Positions 45,689 to 54,848 of a stretch of 64,000 nt of DNA are shown piece after piece. The DNA is from Lachnospiraceae bacterium (GTDB lineage Bacteria; Bacillota; Clostridia; Lachnospirales; Lachnospiraceae): assembly GCA_017622875.1 (NCBI GenBank), contig JAGAQG010000044.1, forward strand, positions 62,001 to 126,000, read 5' to 3'. The notes under the pieces were generated by a model, which was not told the DNA's origin, made no database searches, and saw only the letters and a program-made list of their open reading frames with translations. A program made the translations under genes and the position numbers. Within the stretch, counting starts at the first letter, position 1; every line of letters starts with the position of its first letter.

Positions 45689-46699
45689 TTACAGCAGTTT
45701 GATTCCGCGGTATTCTGCTTCTTCGCGCATATCATCTGGCCAGATAGAACACTGGACTTCACCGATATGTGCTTTTCTTAAATAGAACATACAGAGACGG
45801 GACTGGCCGATACCACCGCCAACAGTGTATGGAAGTTCTCCTTTAATTACGGATTTCTGGAATGGAAGCTCTGCACGTTCCTCACATCCGGAAATTTTTA
45901 ACTGGCTCATTAAAGAGTCTTTATCTACACGGATACCCATGGAAGAGAGTTCTAATGCGCGGTTTAAAACCGGATACCATACAATAATATCACCGTTTAA
46001 GTTCCAGTCATCATAGTCCGGCGCACGTCCGTCATGGCGTTCACCGTTAGAGAGTTCGTGACCGATACCCATGATAAATACGGCACCTTTTAATTTGGCA
46101 ATCTTATCTTCACGTTCCTTTGGTGTGTAACCTGGATACATTTCGGCAAGCTCTTCAGAGGTAATAAAGAAAATATCCTTTGGAAGAATTTCTTCAATGT
46201 AATCGTAACGGATGGACATATATTTTTCTGTCTTTTTGATTGCTTTATAAACTTTGCGGACAACTTCTTTTAAGGTGTCTATATTGCGCTGTTCTTTTAA
46301 AATGATCTTTTCCCAGTCCCACTGGTCAACGAAAATAGAGTGAATGTTGTCGGCAACTTCATCTCTACGAATTGCGTTCATATCTGTATAAAGACCTTCT
46401 CCCGGATGGAAACCGTATTTTTTCAGTGCATAACGTTTCCACTTTGCAAGAGACTGAACGATTTCTGCTGTTTTTCCGTCCTGTTCCTTGATATCGAATT
46501 CAACAGGACGTTCTACACCGTTTAAGTTATCGTTCAGACCGGACTGTGGTGTAACGAATAATGGTGCCGTGACACGAAGGAGCGTCAGCTGTTCGGACAG
46601 TGCCTGCTGGAAAAAGTCTTTGATTGTTTTGATTGCTTCCTGTGTTTCGTACAGATTTAATTCTGAACGATAGTTTGCAGGGATTACTAAATGTTCCAT
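45689..46699 (-). CDS. asnA: Aspartate-ammonia ligase (AsnA type)
   Basis: 336 residues, normal length. Makes asparagine from aspartate, ammonia and ATP; related to class II aminoacyl-tRNA synthetases. Features include 'LLRVTAPLFVTPQSGLNDNLNG', 'VEFDIKEQDGKTAEIVQSLAKWKRYAL', 'DQWDWE' and 'GGGIGQSRLCMFYLRKAHIGEVQ'. Own promoter on the minus strand. The 5' leader is about 40 bases, too short for a T-box. Confidence 0.96.
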   Translation of the reverse strand: MEHLVIPANYRSELNLYETQEAIKTIKDFFQQALSEQLTLLRVTAPLFVTPQSGLNDNLNGVERPVEFDIKEQDGKTAEIVQSLAKWKRYALKKYGFHPGEGLYTDMNAIRRDEVADNIHSIFVDQWDWEKIILKEQRNIDTLKEVVRKVYKAIKKTEKYMSIRYDYIEEILPKDIFFITSEELAEMYPGYTPKEREDKIAKLKGAVFIMGIGHELSNGERHDGRAPDYDDWNLNGDIIVWYPVLNRALELSSMGIRVDKDSLMSQLKISGCEERAELPFQKSVIKGELPYTVGGGIGQSRLCMFYLRKAHIGEVQCSIWPDDMREEAEYRGIKLL

Positions 46700-46743
46700 A
46701 ATATTTCTCCTAATACGCCTAAAAGTATTATCTGTATTTTTTG

Positions 46744-46771
46744 ATTATAACACTATATTCCAAAATAACAA
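46744..46771 (-). promoter_or_regulatory. asnA promoter
   Basis: On the minus strand TTGTTA, 16 bases, TATAAT. Confidence 0.7.
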
Positions 46772-46826
46772 GAAAAAATTCCCCGTTTGCATCGGAAAAA
46801 GTACATAAAATGCTTGTGAAATGTGT

Positions 46827-46855
46827 TTGACCGTACTTTATAACTGTGCTAAACT
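46827..46855 (+). promoter_or_regulatory. Cold-shock gene promoter
   Basis: TTGACC (46827-46832), 17 bases, TAAACT (46850-46855). The leader to the start codon is about 57 bases and ends in TAGGAGGGTACCGTA. Confidence 0.75.
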
Positions 46856-46918
46856 GAACTCATGTATGGGCGGTATTTGGGGAGTCTGTACATAGAACTT
46901 TTTTAGGAGGGTACCGTA

Positions 46919-47119
46919 ATGAATAAAGGTACAGTTAAATGGTTTAACAACCAGAAAGGATACGGATTCATTTCTGACGAAGCAGGAAATGATGTATTCG
47001 TACACTACACAGGATTAAACATGGAGGGCTTTAAGACATTAGAAGAAGGCCAGGCGGTTGAATTTGAAGTAGTTAACGGAGCAAAGGGTCCACAGGCTAC
47101 AAATGTAACAAAGCTCTAA
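46919..47119 (+). CDS. Cold-shock protein (CspA family)
   Basis: 66 residues, the standard size. The RNP1 motif KGYGFI and RNP2 motif VFVHY are present in '[29 protein letters not shown]'. It binds single-stranded RNA or DNA and acts as an RNA chaperone. It is a single gene with its own promoter and terminator. Confidence 0.95.
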   Translation: MNKGTVKWFNNQKGYGFISDEAGNDVFVHYTGLNMEGFKTLEEGQAVEFEVVNGAKGPQATNVTKL

Positions 47120-47140
47120 ATTTGTTATAGATGTAAGAAA

Positions 47141-47176
47141 ATGCTGCACTTCTGTAAAGAGGTGCAGCATTTTTTT
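47141..47176 (+). terminator. Terminator after the cold-shock gene
   Basis: ATGCTGCACTTCT pairs with AGAGGTGCAGCAT (one G-T) around GTAA, followed by TTTTTT; the A run upstream may also serve the converging gene. Confidence 0.9.
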
Positions 47177-47184
47177 GCTCAAGA

Positions 47185-47646
47185 TCATTCACTGATTTTA
47201 TAAATGACATATCCAAGAGAATCATCGTAGCTGTAGGAAAGCGTGTATGGGCTGTCTATCACTGCCTCGAAGAGCACATTTTGTACAGCCGGATCCTCAA
47301 AATAAAAGGCAGTTTCTGCTCCGTTGAAAGAGAAGATGGCTGTGTGGTTATCTTCCAGTCCTTCGAAGATTCCGGTCACATCCTCTACGTTTTCTGCATT
47401 GGCGGCCTTCTGGTCAGCAATGATTTCTTCCTCAGCAGCTTCTGCCACTGCAAAGCTTTCTTCTGTGATAGGGGCTTGCGCCGGCTCCGCTGCTTCCCCT
47501 GCAGCAGCCTCCTCTGTAGCAGCCGCATCTCCTACCGTCGCTGCGGCTGACTCTGATTCTGCTGAGTTATCAGAACTTCCACATCCGATACATATAAATA
47601 AAACTTGAAGTAATAAAAGTATAAATACAATACTTTGTCGCTTCAT
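47185..47646 (-). CDS. Small lipoprotein
   Basis: 153 residues. The signal peptide ends in a lipobox-like CIGC with the lipid-attached Cys at 22. An Ala/Glu-rich unstructured linker (about 25-85) leads to a small beta domain (GIFEGLEDNHTAIFSFNGAE...). The end of the domain (LSYSYDDSLGYVIYKISE) is probably a beta hairpin. I recognise no named family; ligand binding at the cell surface is only a guess. The start is preceded by GGAGGTATC. Confidence 0.75.
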   Translation of the reverse strand: MKRQSIVFILLLLQVLFICIGCGSSDNSAESESAAATVGDAAATEEAAAGEAAEPAQAPITEESFAVAEAAEEEIIADQKAANAENVEDVTGIFEGLEDNHTAIFSFNGAETAFYFEDPAVQNVLFEAVIDSPYTLSYSYDDSLGYVIYKISE

Positions 47647-47832
47647 TTGATACCTCCATAAAATTTATCCCTTAATAACAACTGTTTTATAAAAGGTTTC
47701 ATGACTTTATCTTATAAAATAATTATGAAAAGAACAAGAGGAAAAGATTTAAGATTTTATGAATGTTTTGATTATTACCCTGTTTCATGGTATAGTTTTT
47801 ATAAATATTTGCATTGTAGGAGTGAAGTGGGA

Positions 47833-49179
47833 ATGCAAAAACAAAAAAAGCATTTAAAAATGTCTCATGTACAGATTATTGCACTGGGATTTTTTCTGAT
47901 TATTATGGCTGGAACGCTTCTTCTTATGCTTCCGGCAGCTACGAAAAATGGACAGGGCGCAAGCTTTTTGGATGCACTGTTCACTGCAACGTCAGCTTCC
48001 TGCGTGACAGGGCTGGTTGTGCAGGATACATCGACCTATTGGAGCGGATTTGGCCAGGCAGCTATTTTATTGATGATTCAGATTGGCGGCCTCGGTTTTA
48101 TGACGATCGCCACCATGTTTTTTATGCTTCTGAAAAGAAGGGTGCATCTGCGGGGCAGAGAATTGCTTACTGAGAGCATAAACGGCAATCAGGTGGGCGG
48201 AATCATGAAACTGACTAAAAAGATTCTCATAGGCACATTTTTGATTGAAGGAATCGGGGCGATGATTTTGATGATTCGCTTTGTGCCTCTTTATGGAAAA
48301 CAGGGAGTCTGGATGTCGGTATTTCATTCGGTATCGGCTTTTTGTAATGGAGGGTTTGATTTGATGGGAGAACACACGGGTGTGTATTCTTCATTGACTG
48401 CGTTCGCGGATGACTGGCTGGTGAACAGTGTTATTATGTTTTTGATCGTCATTGGAGGTGTAGGATTCGTCGTGTGGGATGATATGCTGACACATAAGTG
48501 GCATTTGAAACGTTATCATCTGCACAGTAAAATTGTCCTTTATATGACAAATGTGTTGATTTTTGGCGGCGCATTGCTGTTCTATTTTGTTGAAAGAAAT
48601 GCAACGGGAGCAGGAATGTCTGCAGGAAATCAGATCTTGACTTCATTATTTGATTCGATAACTGCGAGAACTGCCGGATTTAATACCGTAGATACAGCCG
48701 CTCTTTCCGATGCAGGAAAGTTGATTACAATCGCTCTGATGTTTATCGGCGGGAGTCCCGGGTCAACTGCCGGTGGTGTAAAGACCACCACAATTATGGT
48801 GCTGATGCTGTATTCCTTTTCTTATATGAGAAAGGACAGTGTAACCTCTGTTTTTGGAAGGAGTCTGGAGGAAGACGCCCTTCGAAAAGCCAGTGCAGTG
48901 TTTTTTACCAATTTAATGCTTGCCCTCGGAGTAACCATTATCATAAGCAGTATCCAGAGTTTTCCTATGCTGGATTTAATGTTTGAGACATTTTCTGCCA
49001 TTGGTACGGTAGGAATGTCTACGGGGCTGACAAGGGAACTTCATGATATTTCCAGGGTTCTGATCATATTTTTAATGTATTGTGGGCGTGTGGGAAGTCT
49101 TTCCTTTGCCAATGCATTGGCAGGAAGAAGAAAAACTGTGCCGGTGAAGGACGCAGTGGAGAAAATTACAATTGGATAG
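47833..49179 (+). CDS. ktrB: TrkH/KtrB-type potassium transporter
   Basis: Start at ATG 47833 (AGGAG ten bases upstream) gives 448 residues, the usual KtrB size; the longer open frame adds a non-conserved leader. Multi-span membrane subunit of a K+ (Na+-linked) uptake system with four pore loops, seen as 'TSASCVTGLV', 'SVSAFCNGGFDLMG', 'SITARTAGFNT' with 'GGSPGSTAGGVKTTT', and 'SAIGTVGMSTGLT'. Encoded 12 bases before its regulatory subunit. Confidence 0.93.
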   Translation: MQKQKKHLKMSHVQIIALGFFLIIMAGTLLLMLPAATKNGQGASFLDALFTATSASCVTGLVVQDTSTYWSGFGQAAILLMIQIGGLGFMTIATMFFMLLKRRVHLRGRELLTESINGNQVGGIMKLTKKILIGTFLIEGIGAMILMIRFVPLYGKQGVWMSVFHSVSAFCNGGFDLMGEHTGVYSSLTAFADDWLVNSVIMFLIVIGGVGFVVWDDMLTHKWHLKRYHLHSKIVLYMTNVLIFGGALLFYFVERNATGAGMSAGNQILTSLFDSITARTAGFNTVDTAALSDAGKLITIALMFIGGSPGSTAGGVKTTTIMVLMLYSFSYMRKDSVTSVFGRSLEEDALRKASAVFFTNLMLALGVTIIISSIQSFPMLDLMFETFSAIGTVGMSTGLTRELHDISRVLIIFLMYCGRVGSLSFANALAGRRKTVPVKDAVEKITIG

Positions 49180-49191
49180 GAGTTTAGGCGG

Positions 49192-49836
49192 ATGAAATCA
49201 TTTTTAATTATAGGAATGGGAAAATTCGGTCATCATATGTGCAATAATCTTGCACAATTAGGGAATGAGCTGATGGTTGTGGATGAAATTGAAGAAAAAG
49301 TAGAGGATGTGGTGGATATTGTCACAAGTGCAAAAGTGGGTGACTGTACCAAACTGGATGTTCTTCGCACCTTTGGAGTGGCAAATTTCGATACCAGCTT
49401 TGTATGTATAGGAGATGATTTCCAGAGCAGTCTGGAGATTACGTATAACCTGTCTGAGCTTGGAGCAAAAAATATCATCAGTTTGGCAAGCACGGACATT
49501 CAGGCAAAGTTCCTGCTGCGAAATGGTGCGGATCATGTGATTTATCCGGAAAGAGATATGGCGAGCCGATTGGCAGTCTCCATCAGCAATGACAGCATCT
49601 TTGATTACATCAAGCTGAGTGATGAATATTCTATTGTGGAGATTACAACAGCGAAGGAATGGGTTGGAAAAAACATCATTCAGGCAAACATTCGTGCGAA
49701 GCACCATATCAATGTGCTTGCCGTCAAGGATGATAATGGAAAAATCAGCATGCCGGGGGCAGAGTATATTTTCAATAAAGAAGACCATGTAATCGTTATG
49801 GGGCTCCAGGAAGATATCAATCGACTGGTAAAATAG
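49192..49836 (+). CDS. ktrA: KtrA/TrkA-type potassium uptake regulatory subunit
   Basis: 214 residues. RCK_N domain with Rossmann GMGKFGHHMCNNLAQLG and the acidic VVDE strand end, followed by an RCK_C domain (about 135-214). It binds ATP/ADP (and often c-di-AMP in Firmicutes) at the cytoplasmic face and gates KtrB. A single RCK module matches KtrA rather than the double TrkA. Confidence 0.93.
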   Translation: MKSFLIIGMGKFGHHMCNNLAQLGNELMVVDEIEEKVEDVVDIVTSAKVGDCTKLDVLRTFGVANFDTSFVCIGDDFQSSLEITYNLSELGAKNIISLASTDIQAKFLLRNGADHVIYPERDMASRLAVSISNDSIFDYIKLSDEYSIVEITTAKEWVGKNIIQANIRAKHHINVLAVKDDNGKISMPGAEYIFNKEDHVIVMGLQEDINRLVK

Positions 49837-49895
49837 GAGAACTATTGGAGAAAGATATTCCTATGATGGCAGCACATGCGGATTGGAGTTAATTT

Positions 49896-51278
49896 ATGAG
49901 TACACAGAATATTGATGAAATTTTGGAGAATCAGCGGAAATACTTTCAGAGCGGTGTCACCCTTCCGATAGATTTCCGTATTGAAATGTTAAAGAAGCTG
50001 TATCAGACAATTAAGAAATATGGAACAGAGATTGAGGATGCATTGACAAAAGACCTTGGAAAGAGTGAGTTTGAAGGCTTTATGTGTGAGGAGGGGCTTG
50101 CCCTGACCGAAATCAGCGATATGATCAAACATACCCGAAAATATGCTGCTGAAAAGACAGTGCGGACACCATTGGCACAGTTTGCATCCAGAAGTTATAA
50201 GAAACCATCGCCGTATGGCAATACATTGATCATGAGCCCGTGGAACTATCCGTTCCTGCTGACTATTGATCCATTGGCGGATGCTATTGCAGCAGGAAAT
50301 ACAGCAATCGTAAAACCGAGTGCCTATTCACCTGCTACCAGTGAAATCGTGAGGAAAATCATTGAAGAATGCTTTGAACCGGAATATGTGGCAGTTGTGA
50401 CTGGCGGAAGAAAAGAAAATGCGGCCTTGTTAGAGAAGAAATTTGATTTTATTTTCTTCACCGGAAGTTCCAGTGTGGGCAAAGAGGTGCTTCGGAACGC
50501 GGCAGAGCATTTGACACCGGCGGTTTTGGAGCTTGGAGGAAAGAGCCCTTGCATCATCGACAGCAGTGCAAAGATCAAGCTTGCGGCAAAGCGCGTGGTA
50601 TTTGGAAAATATTTAAACTGCGGACAGACTTGTGTGGCACCAGACTACATTTTATGCCACAGCAGCGTGAAGGACGCATTTTTAAAAGAAGTCTGCGCAC
50701 AGATTAAGAAGCAGTACGGAGAAAATCCGTTAGAGAATCCAGATTATGGAAAGATCATTAATGAGAAGCATTTTGAACGTGTAGCAGGTCTGATCGATCA
50801 GAACAAGGTCGTTCTTGGCGGACAGGTCAATGGGAAGACTCATCAGATCGCACCGACAGTCATGGACAATGTGACATGGGAGGATGTAGTGATGCAGGAA
50901 GAAATTTTCGGTCCGATCATGCCGATTCTGACATTTGACAGTCTGGAAGAACTGTATGCGCTTCTGGCGGATAAACCAAAGCCACTGGCGCTGTATTTCT
51001 TCTCTGAGGACAGAAATCGAATTAGAGAAGTGACAGAACGATGCTCCTATGGTGGAGGCTGCATCAATGATGTGGTTATTCATCTGGCAACCAGTGAGAT
51101 GGGGTTTGGCGGCGTCGGAGAGAGCGGCATGGGAAGCTATCACGGAAAGACAGGATTTGATGCGTTTTCCCATACGAAGAGTATTGTGGATAAGAAGACG
51201 TGGATGGATCTTCCGATGAGATACCAGCCTTATAATCGCGGAATTTACGGAAAATTACTTCATATGTTCTTAAAATAA
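49896..51278 (+). CDS. Aldehyde dehydrogenase (class 3-like)
   Basis: 460 residues. NAD(P)-dependent oxidation of an aldehyde to an acid. The catalytic Cys is in CGQTCVAPDY and the general-base Glu in LELGGKSPC. The nucleotide-binding MSPWNYPF and FTGSSSVGKEV segments are also seen. The C-terminus (MRYQPYNRGIYGKLLHMFLK) resembles the membrane-associating tail of fatty-aldehyde or coniferyl-type enzymes. Substrate cannot be told from sequence. Confidence 0.92.
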   Translation: MSTQNIDEILENQRKYFQSGVTLPIDFRIEMLKKLYQTIKKYGTEIEDALTKDLGKSEFEGFMCEEGLALTEISDMIKHTRKYAAEKTVRTPLAQFASRSYKKPSPYGNTLIMSPWNYPFLLTIDPLADAIAAGNTAIVKPSAYSPATSEIVRKIIEECFEPEYVAVVTGGRKENAALLEKKFDFIFFTGSSSVGKEVLRNAAEHLTPAVLELGGKSPCIIDSSAKIKLAAKRVVFGKYLNCGQTCVAPDYILCHSSVKDAFLKEVCAQIKKQYGENPLENPDYGKIINEKHFERVAGLIDQNKVVLGGQVNGKTHQIAPTVMDNVTWEDVVMQEEIFGPIMPILTFDSLEELYALLADKPKPLALYFFSEDRNRIREVTERCSYGGGCINDVVIHLATSEMGFGGVGESGMGSYHGKTGFDAFSHTKSIVDKKTWMDLPMRYQPYNRGIYGKLLHMFLK

Positions 51279-51348
51279 AAATAAGCTGGCCTGATGGTCA
51301 GCTTATTTTTTGAGCCATAATCTTTCAAACAACGATGATTCAAAAAAA

Positions 51349-51822
51349 CTATGATACAACTACATCGGCGTAGTTAAGGCGTATCACTTTTTCCAGGTCT
51401 TTGGCATTCATCTCGACCTGATAGCCAATCTTTCCGGCACTAAAAACAATGGTATCGAAGTCCTTGGCAGTCTCATGAACGGTGGTCTTTAAAGCCTTTT
51501 TCATGCCGATCGGAGAGCAGCCGCCATGAACATACCCGGTCAGTGGCAGAAGTTCTTTAGATTTGATCATTTCAATGGATTTTTCTCCCACAGCCTTTGC
51601 GGCTTTTTTTAAATCCAGTTCTTCAGCAACAGGGATAACAAAAACATAGTTAGTCTTCGTTTTTCCTACAGTGACCAATGTCTTAAATACCTGCTCAGGA
51701 TTCTGTCCTAACATGGCTGCCATCTCTACACCGCTGATGGCTTCGGTAGTATCTAAATGATGACTTTGAAATTTGATCTTTTTCTGTTCCAGCAGACGCA
51801 TTACATTTGTTTTTTCTTCCAT
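51349..51822 (-). CDS. ybaK: YbaK/EbsC-type Cys-tRNA(Pro) deacylase
   Basis: Start at 51822 (AAGGAG just upstream) gives 157 residues, the YbaK length; the longer frame is not supported. A YbaK/ProX-type domain hydrolyses mischarged Cys-tRNA(Pro). Conserved features are 'VFKTLV', 'YVFVIPVAEELDLKKAAKA' with Lys, and 'GYVHGGCSPIGMKK'. Divergent from the amidohydrolase gene. Confidence 0.9.
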   Translation of the reverse strand: MEEKTNVMRLLEQKKIKFQSHHLDTTEAISGVEMAAMLGQNPEQVFKTLVTVGKTKTNYVFVIPVAEELDLKKAAKAVGEKSIEMIKSKELLPLTGYVHGGCSPIGMKKALKTTVHETAKDFDTIVFSAGKIGYQVEMNAKDLEKVIRLNYADVVVS

Positions 51823-51905
51823 AAATAAACTCCTTGCAAAATGTACTGCCTTTAGTGTAGCATGGAAAAAGGATTTATACAAAAGATTTTCCCGGAGGCG
51901 TAAAA

Positions 51906-52769
51906 ATGCTTGGAGAATGTCATGCACATGTGATCATGGATGGAAAAAATTATAAAGAGGCGGTTTCACTCCACAAAAATGGTGTGGTGGATAAAGTGAT
52001 TCACGATTGCTTTTCAAAATACCGGGAGGCGGGAATTACTTTTATCCGTGATGGAGGCGATTCTTACGGTGTTTCGAAACGCGCCAAAGAGATTGCACCA
52101 GAATATGGCATTACCTATCTGACTCCAATTTTTGCCATTCATCAGAAAGGGCATTATGGCGGCATTGTAGGATGTGCTTTCGAGAATCTGGAAGAATATC
52201 ATAGGCTGGTGAAAGAAGTCAAAGCATCAGGTGGTGATTTTATAAAGATTATGGTCAGTGGTCTGATCGATTTTAGTCAGTATGGAGTGTTGACGGAAGA
52301 AGGCGTGGAGCCGGAGCTGATAGGAAAAATGATTTCCATTGCCCATGAAGAAGGTATGGCGGTCATGGCACACTGTAATGGTGCAAGGACCATGGAAGCG
52401 GCTGCGAAGGCAGGTGTTGACAGCATCGAGCATGGGGCTTACAGTGATGAACAGGCATTACTGGCAATGGTGGAAAATGGAGTAATCTGGACGCCGACGG
52501 TTTCTCCTGTGGGAAATTTAAAGGGCGGCGGAAGATTTGATGATGCTGTGACAGAAAAGATTACGGAACATCATATGGAAATGATTCGAAGATTTGCAGA
52601 GCTTGGCGGAAACATTGCTCTGGGCAGTGATGCAGGTGCATGGAGAGTGCCTCATGTGGAAGGTCTGTGGACAGAAATCGAATATTTGAAAAAAATTGTG
52701 GATGAATCACATTTGGAAAATACGGAAAAACTGATAAGAGAAAAATTTTGTGCAGGAAATGTAAAATAG
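51906..52769 (+). CDS. Amidohydrolase-family protein
   Basis: 287 residues, shorter than most members. GGAGG sits 7 bases upstream. Metal-ligand candidates are HAH near the N-terminus (GECHAHVIMDG), Lys in FIKIMVSGL, His in MAVMAHCNG, His in SIEHGA and Asp in LGSDAGAW, the standard beta-barrel amidohydrolase set. The closest style is imidazolonepropionase or prolidase-type hydrolases, but substrate is unknown. Confidence 0.82.
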   Translation: MLGECHAHVIMDGKNYKEAVSLHKNGVVDKVIHDCFSKYREAGITFIRDGGDSYGVSKRAKEIAPEYGITYLTPIFAIHQKGHYGGIVGCAFENLEEYHRLVKEVKASGGDFIKIMVSGLIDFSQYGVLTEEGVEPELIGKMISIAHEEGMAVMAHCNGARTMEAAAKAGVDSIEHGAYSDEQALLAMVENGVIWTPTVSPVGNLKGGGRFDDAVTEKITEHHMEMIRRFAELGGNIALGSDAGAWRVPHVEGLWTEIEYLKKIVDESHLENTEKLIREKFCAGNVK

Positions 52770-52800
52770 TTATTATGGAGAATAGAAAAGGACTTTATCT

Positions 52801-53508
52801 ATGATGCAGGAACAGTTATCCAGAACGGAGCTGCTGATTGGCAGTGAAGGGCTGGAAAAATTAAAAAATGCGAAAGTTGCGGTATTTGGTATTGGCGGCG
52901 TTGGCGGATATGTTGTAGAAGCACTGGCAAGAAGCGGTGTGGGTGCTTTTGACCTGATAGATAGCGATACAGTTGCGCTGTCAAATTTGAACCGTCAGAT
53001 CATTGCGACCCGTGAAACGTTGGGAAAATATAAGACAGAAGTGATGCGCGAGCGCATCCATTCTATTTGTCCGGATACAAAGGTGGAGGTGCATAACTGC
53101 TTTTATTTGCCGGAGACAAGGGAACAGTTTGATTTTGCCCAGTATGATTATGTGGTGGATGCAGTGGATACGGTCACTGCAAAGATTGACCTGATTATGA
53201 GTGCGAAAGAGGCAGGCGTGCCGGTAATCAGCAGCATGGGTGCCGGTAATAAAATGAATCCGGCCATGTTTGAAGTGGCGGATATTTACAAGACCAGCGT
53301 ATGCCCCCTTGCAAAGGTCATGAGAAGAGAGTTGAAAAAACGAGGGGTAGATCATTTGAAGGTGGTCTATTCCAAAGAAGAAGCGATTAAAAGAGAAACT
53401 GACGAGAGAAAACCGGTACCGGGAAGCATTGCGTTTGTGCCTTCGGTGGCAGGACTCATTATCGCCAGTGAAGTAGTGAAGGATATTATCGGATGGAAAA
53501 AATATTAG
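52801..53508 (+). CDS. tcdA: tRNA threonylcarbamoyladenosine dehydratase (ThiF/E1-like)
   Basis: 235 residues. ATP-binding Rossmann GIGGVGGYVVEALARSG, the LIDSDTVALSNLNRQI motif and an E1-like Arg finger region mark a ThiF-superfamily enzyme. TcdA cyclises t6A37 to ct6A using ATP. The Cys pattern is that of the stand-alone TcdA type and not MoeB (no partner sulfur-carrier protein nearby). It overlaps the next gene, another tRNA-modification enzyme, by 16 bases. Confidence 0.88.
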   Translation: MMQEQLSRTELLIGSEGLEKLKNAKVAVFGIGGVGGYVVEALARSGVGAFDLIDSDTVALSNLNRQIIATRETLGKYKTEVMRERIHSICPDTKVEVHNCFYLPETREQFDFAQYDYVVDAVDTVTAKIDLIMSAKEAGVPVISSMGAGNKMNPAMFEVADIYKTSVCPLAKVMRRELKKRGVDHLKVVYSKEEAIKRETDERKPVPGSIAFVPSVAGLIIASEVVKDIIGWKKY

Positions 53509-54848
53509 AACCATATCAGGAGATAGAGAGAGCCCTGATTAAGAAATTTAGAAAGCCAATCTGGAGAAAATTTACTCAGGCCATTAATGATTATGATCTG
53601 ATTCAGGAAGGAGATAAGATTGCAGTATGTATCTCTGGCGGCAAGGATTCTATGCTTTTGGCAAAGCTGATGCAGGAACTGCAGCGTCATGGAAAATTCC
53701 CATTTGAGCTGGTATTTCTTGTGATGGACCCGGGATATAATCCAAGGAACCGTCAGAAAATCGAGGATAACGCGAAGTTATTAAATATTCCAATTACAGT
53801 ATTTGAAAGCCCGATCTTTAACTCAGTAGTAGATATCAAGGATAATCCATGTTATCTTTGCGCCCGTATGAGACGCGGTTATTTATATAGCAATGCAAAG
53901 AAGCTTGGCTGTAATAAGATTGCGCTGGGACACCATTTTGATGATGTGGTGGAGACAATCCTTATGGGAATGATCTACGGAGCGCAGATTCAGACCATGA
54001 TGCCAAAGCTTCACAGCACCAATTTCGAGGGCATGGAGTTGATCCGTCCAATGTATCTGATCAAGGAAGAGGACATTCTGGCATGGAGAGATTATCATGG
54101 CCTGGAATTTTTACAGTGTGCCTGCCGATTTACGGAAAAGATTTCAGAAGCAGAGGATGGTATCGGGGAATCCAAGCGTCAGGAAATGAAGATGCTGATG
54201 AAACAGTTCCGTGAGACCAGCAAACATATTGAGATGAATATTTTCCGAAGTGTGGAAAATGTAAATTTAAGCACCATCATTGCCTATAAAAAGGATGGGG
54301 TAGAACATCATTTTCTTGAAACCTATGACAGAGGCAGACGATTTAGAAAAACGGAATATGCGGACATTCCTGCGGTCATGAGAATGATTCTTCAGGCACA
54401 GGAATATATGAAAGAGCAGGGCATTGACCAGTGGCAGAATGGCTATCCAAATGAAGGTGCGATTGCGATGGATATTGCGCATGATTATAGCTATGTATTA
54501 GAAGAAAATGGAAAGATTGTCGGAACTATGGCTGTAATTTTTGATGGAGAGCCAACCTATGATAAGATTTATGAAGGTTCGTGGAAAACAACAGACGAGC
54601 CATATGCAGCCATTCACAGAGTCGCTGTGGATGCAGAGTGCAAGGGCAGAGGCATTGCAGGGGCAATGGTAGAGGAAGTTGTGAAAATGTGCCGCGAGCG
54701 TGGCATTCGCAGCATTAAAAATGATACCCACAAAGATAACAAATCCATGCAGCGCATGCAGGCGAAGAATGGATTTGAGTATTGCGGTATCATTTACTTA
54801 GAAGATGGTGCAGAGCGTATCGCATTTGAAAAGCTTATAGAATTGTAA
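53493..54848 (+). CDS. TtcA-like PP-loop tRNA thiolase fused to a GNAT acetyltransferase
   Basis: 451 residues. The N-terminal part (about 1-285) has the PP-loop SGGKDS (48-53), CYLCARMRRG and CACRF cysteines that in TtcA hold the [4Fe-4S] cluster used for 2-thiocytidine formation, and 'ALGHHFDDVVET'. Residues 289-451 form a GNAT domain with the acetyl-CoA loop CKGRGIAGAM and the end 'NGFEYCGIIYL'. No stop or frameshift separates them, so a true fusion is likely. The upstream neighbour is also tRNA-directed, suggesting the GNAT acts on tRNA or a cofactor, though other substrates are possible. Confidence 0.85.
   Translation: MEKILEPYQEIERALIKKFRKPIWRKFTQAINDYDLIQEGDKIAVCISGGKDSMLLAKLMQELQRHGKFPFELVFLVMDPGYNPRNRQKIEDNAKLLNIPITVFESPIFNSVVDIKDNPCYLCARMRRGYLYSNAKKLGCNKIALGHHFDDVVETILMGMIYGAQIQTMMPKLHSTNFEGMELIRPMYLIKEEDILAWRDYHGLEFLQCACRFTEKISEAEDGIGESKRQEMKMLMKQFRETSKHIEMNIFRSVENVNLSTIIAYKKDGVEHHFLETYDRGRRFRKTEYADIPAVMRMILQAQEYMKEQGIDQWQNGYPNEGAIAMDIAHDYSYVLEENGKIVGTMAVIFDGEPTYDKIYEGSWKTTDEPYAAIHRVAVDAECKGRGIAGAMVEEVVKMCRERGIRSIKNDTHKDNKSMQRMQAKNGFEYCGIIYLEDGAERIAFEKLIEL

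Noticed and set aside
46700..46790. T-box or other leader riboswitch before asnA
   Set aside because: Promoter-to-start distance is only about 40 bases, too short.
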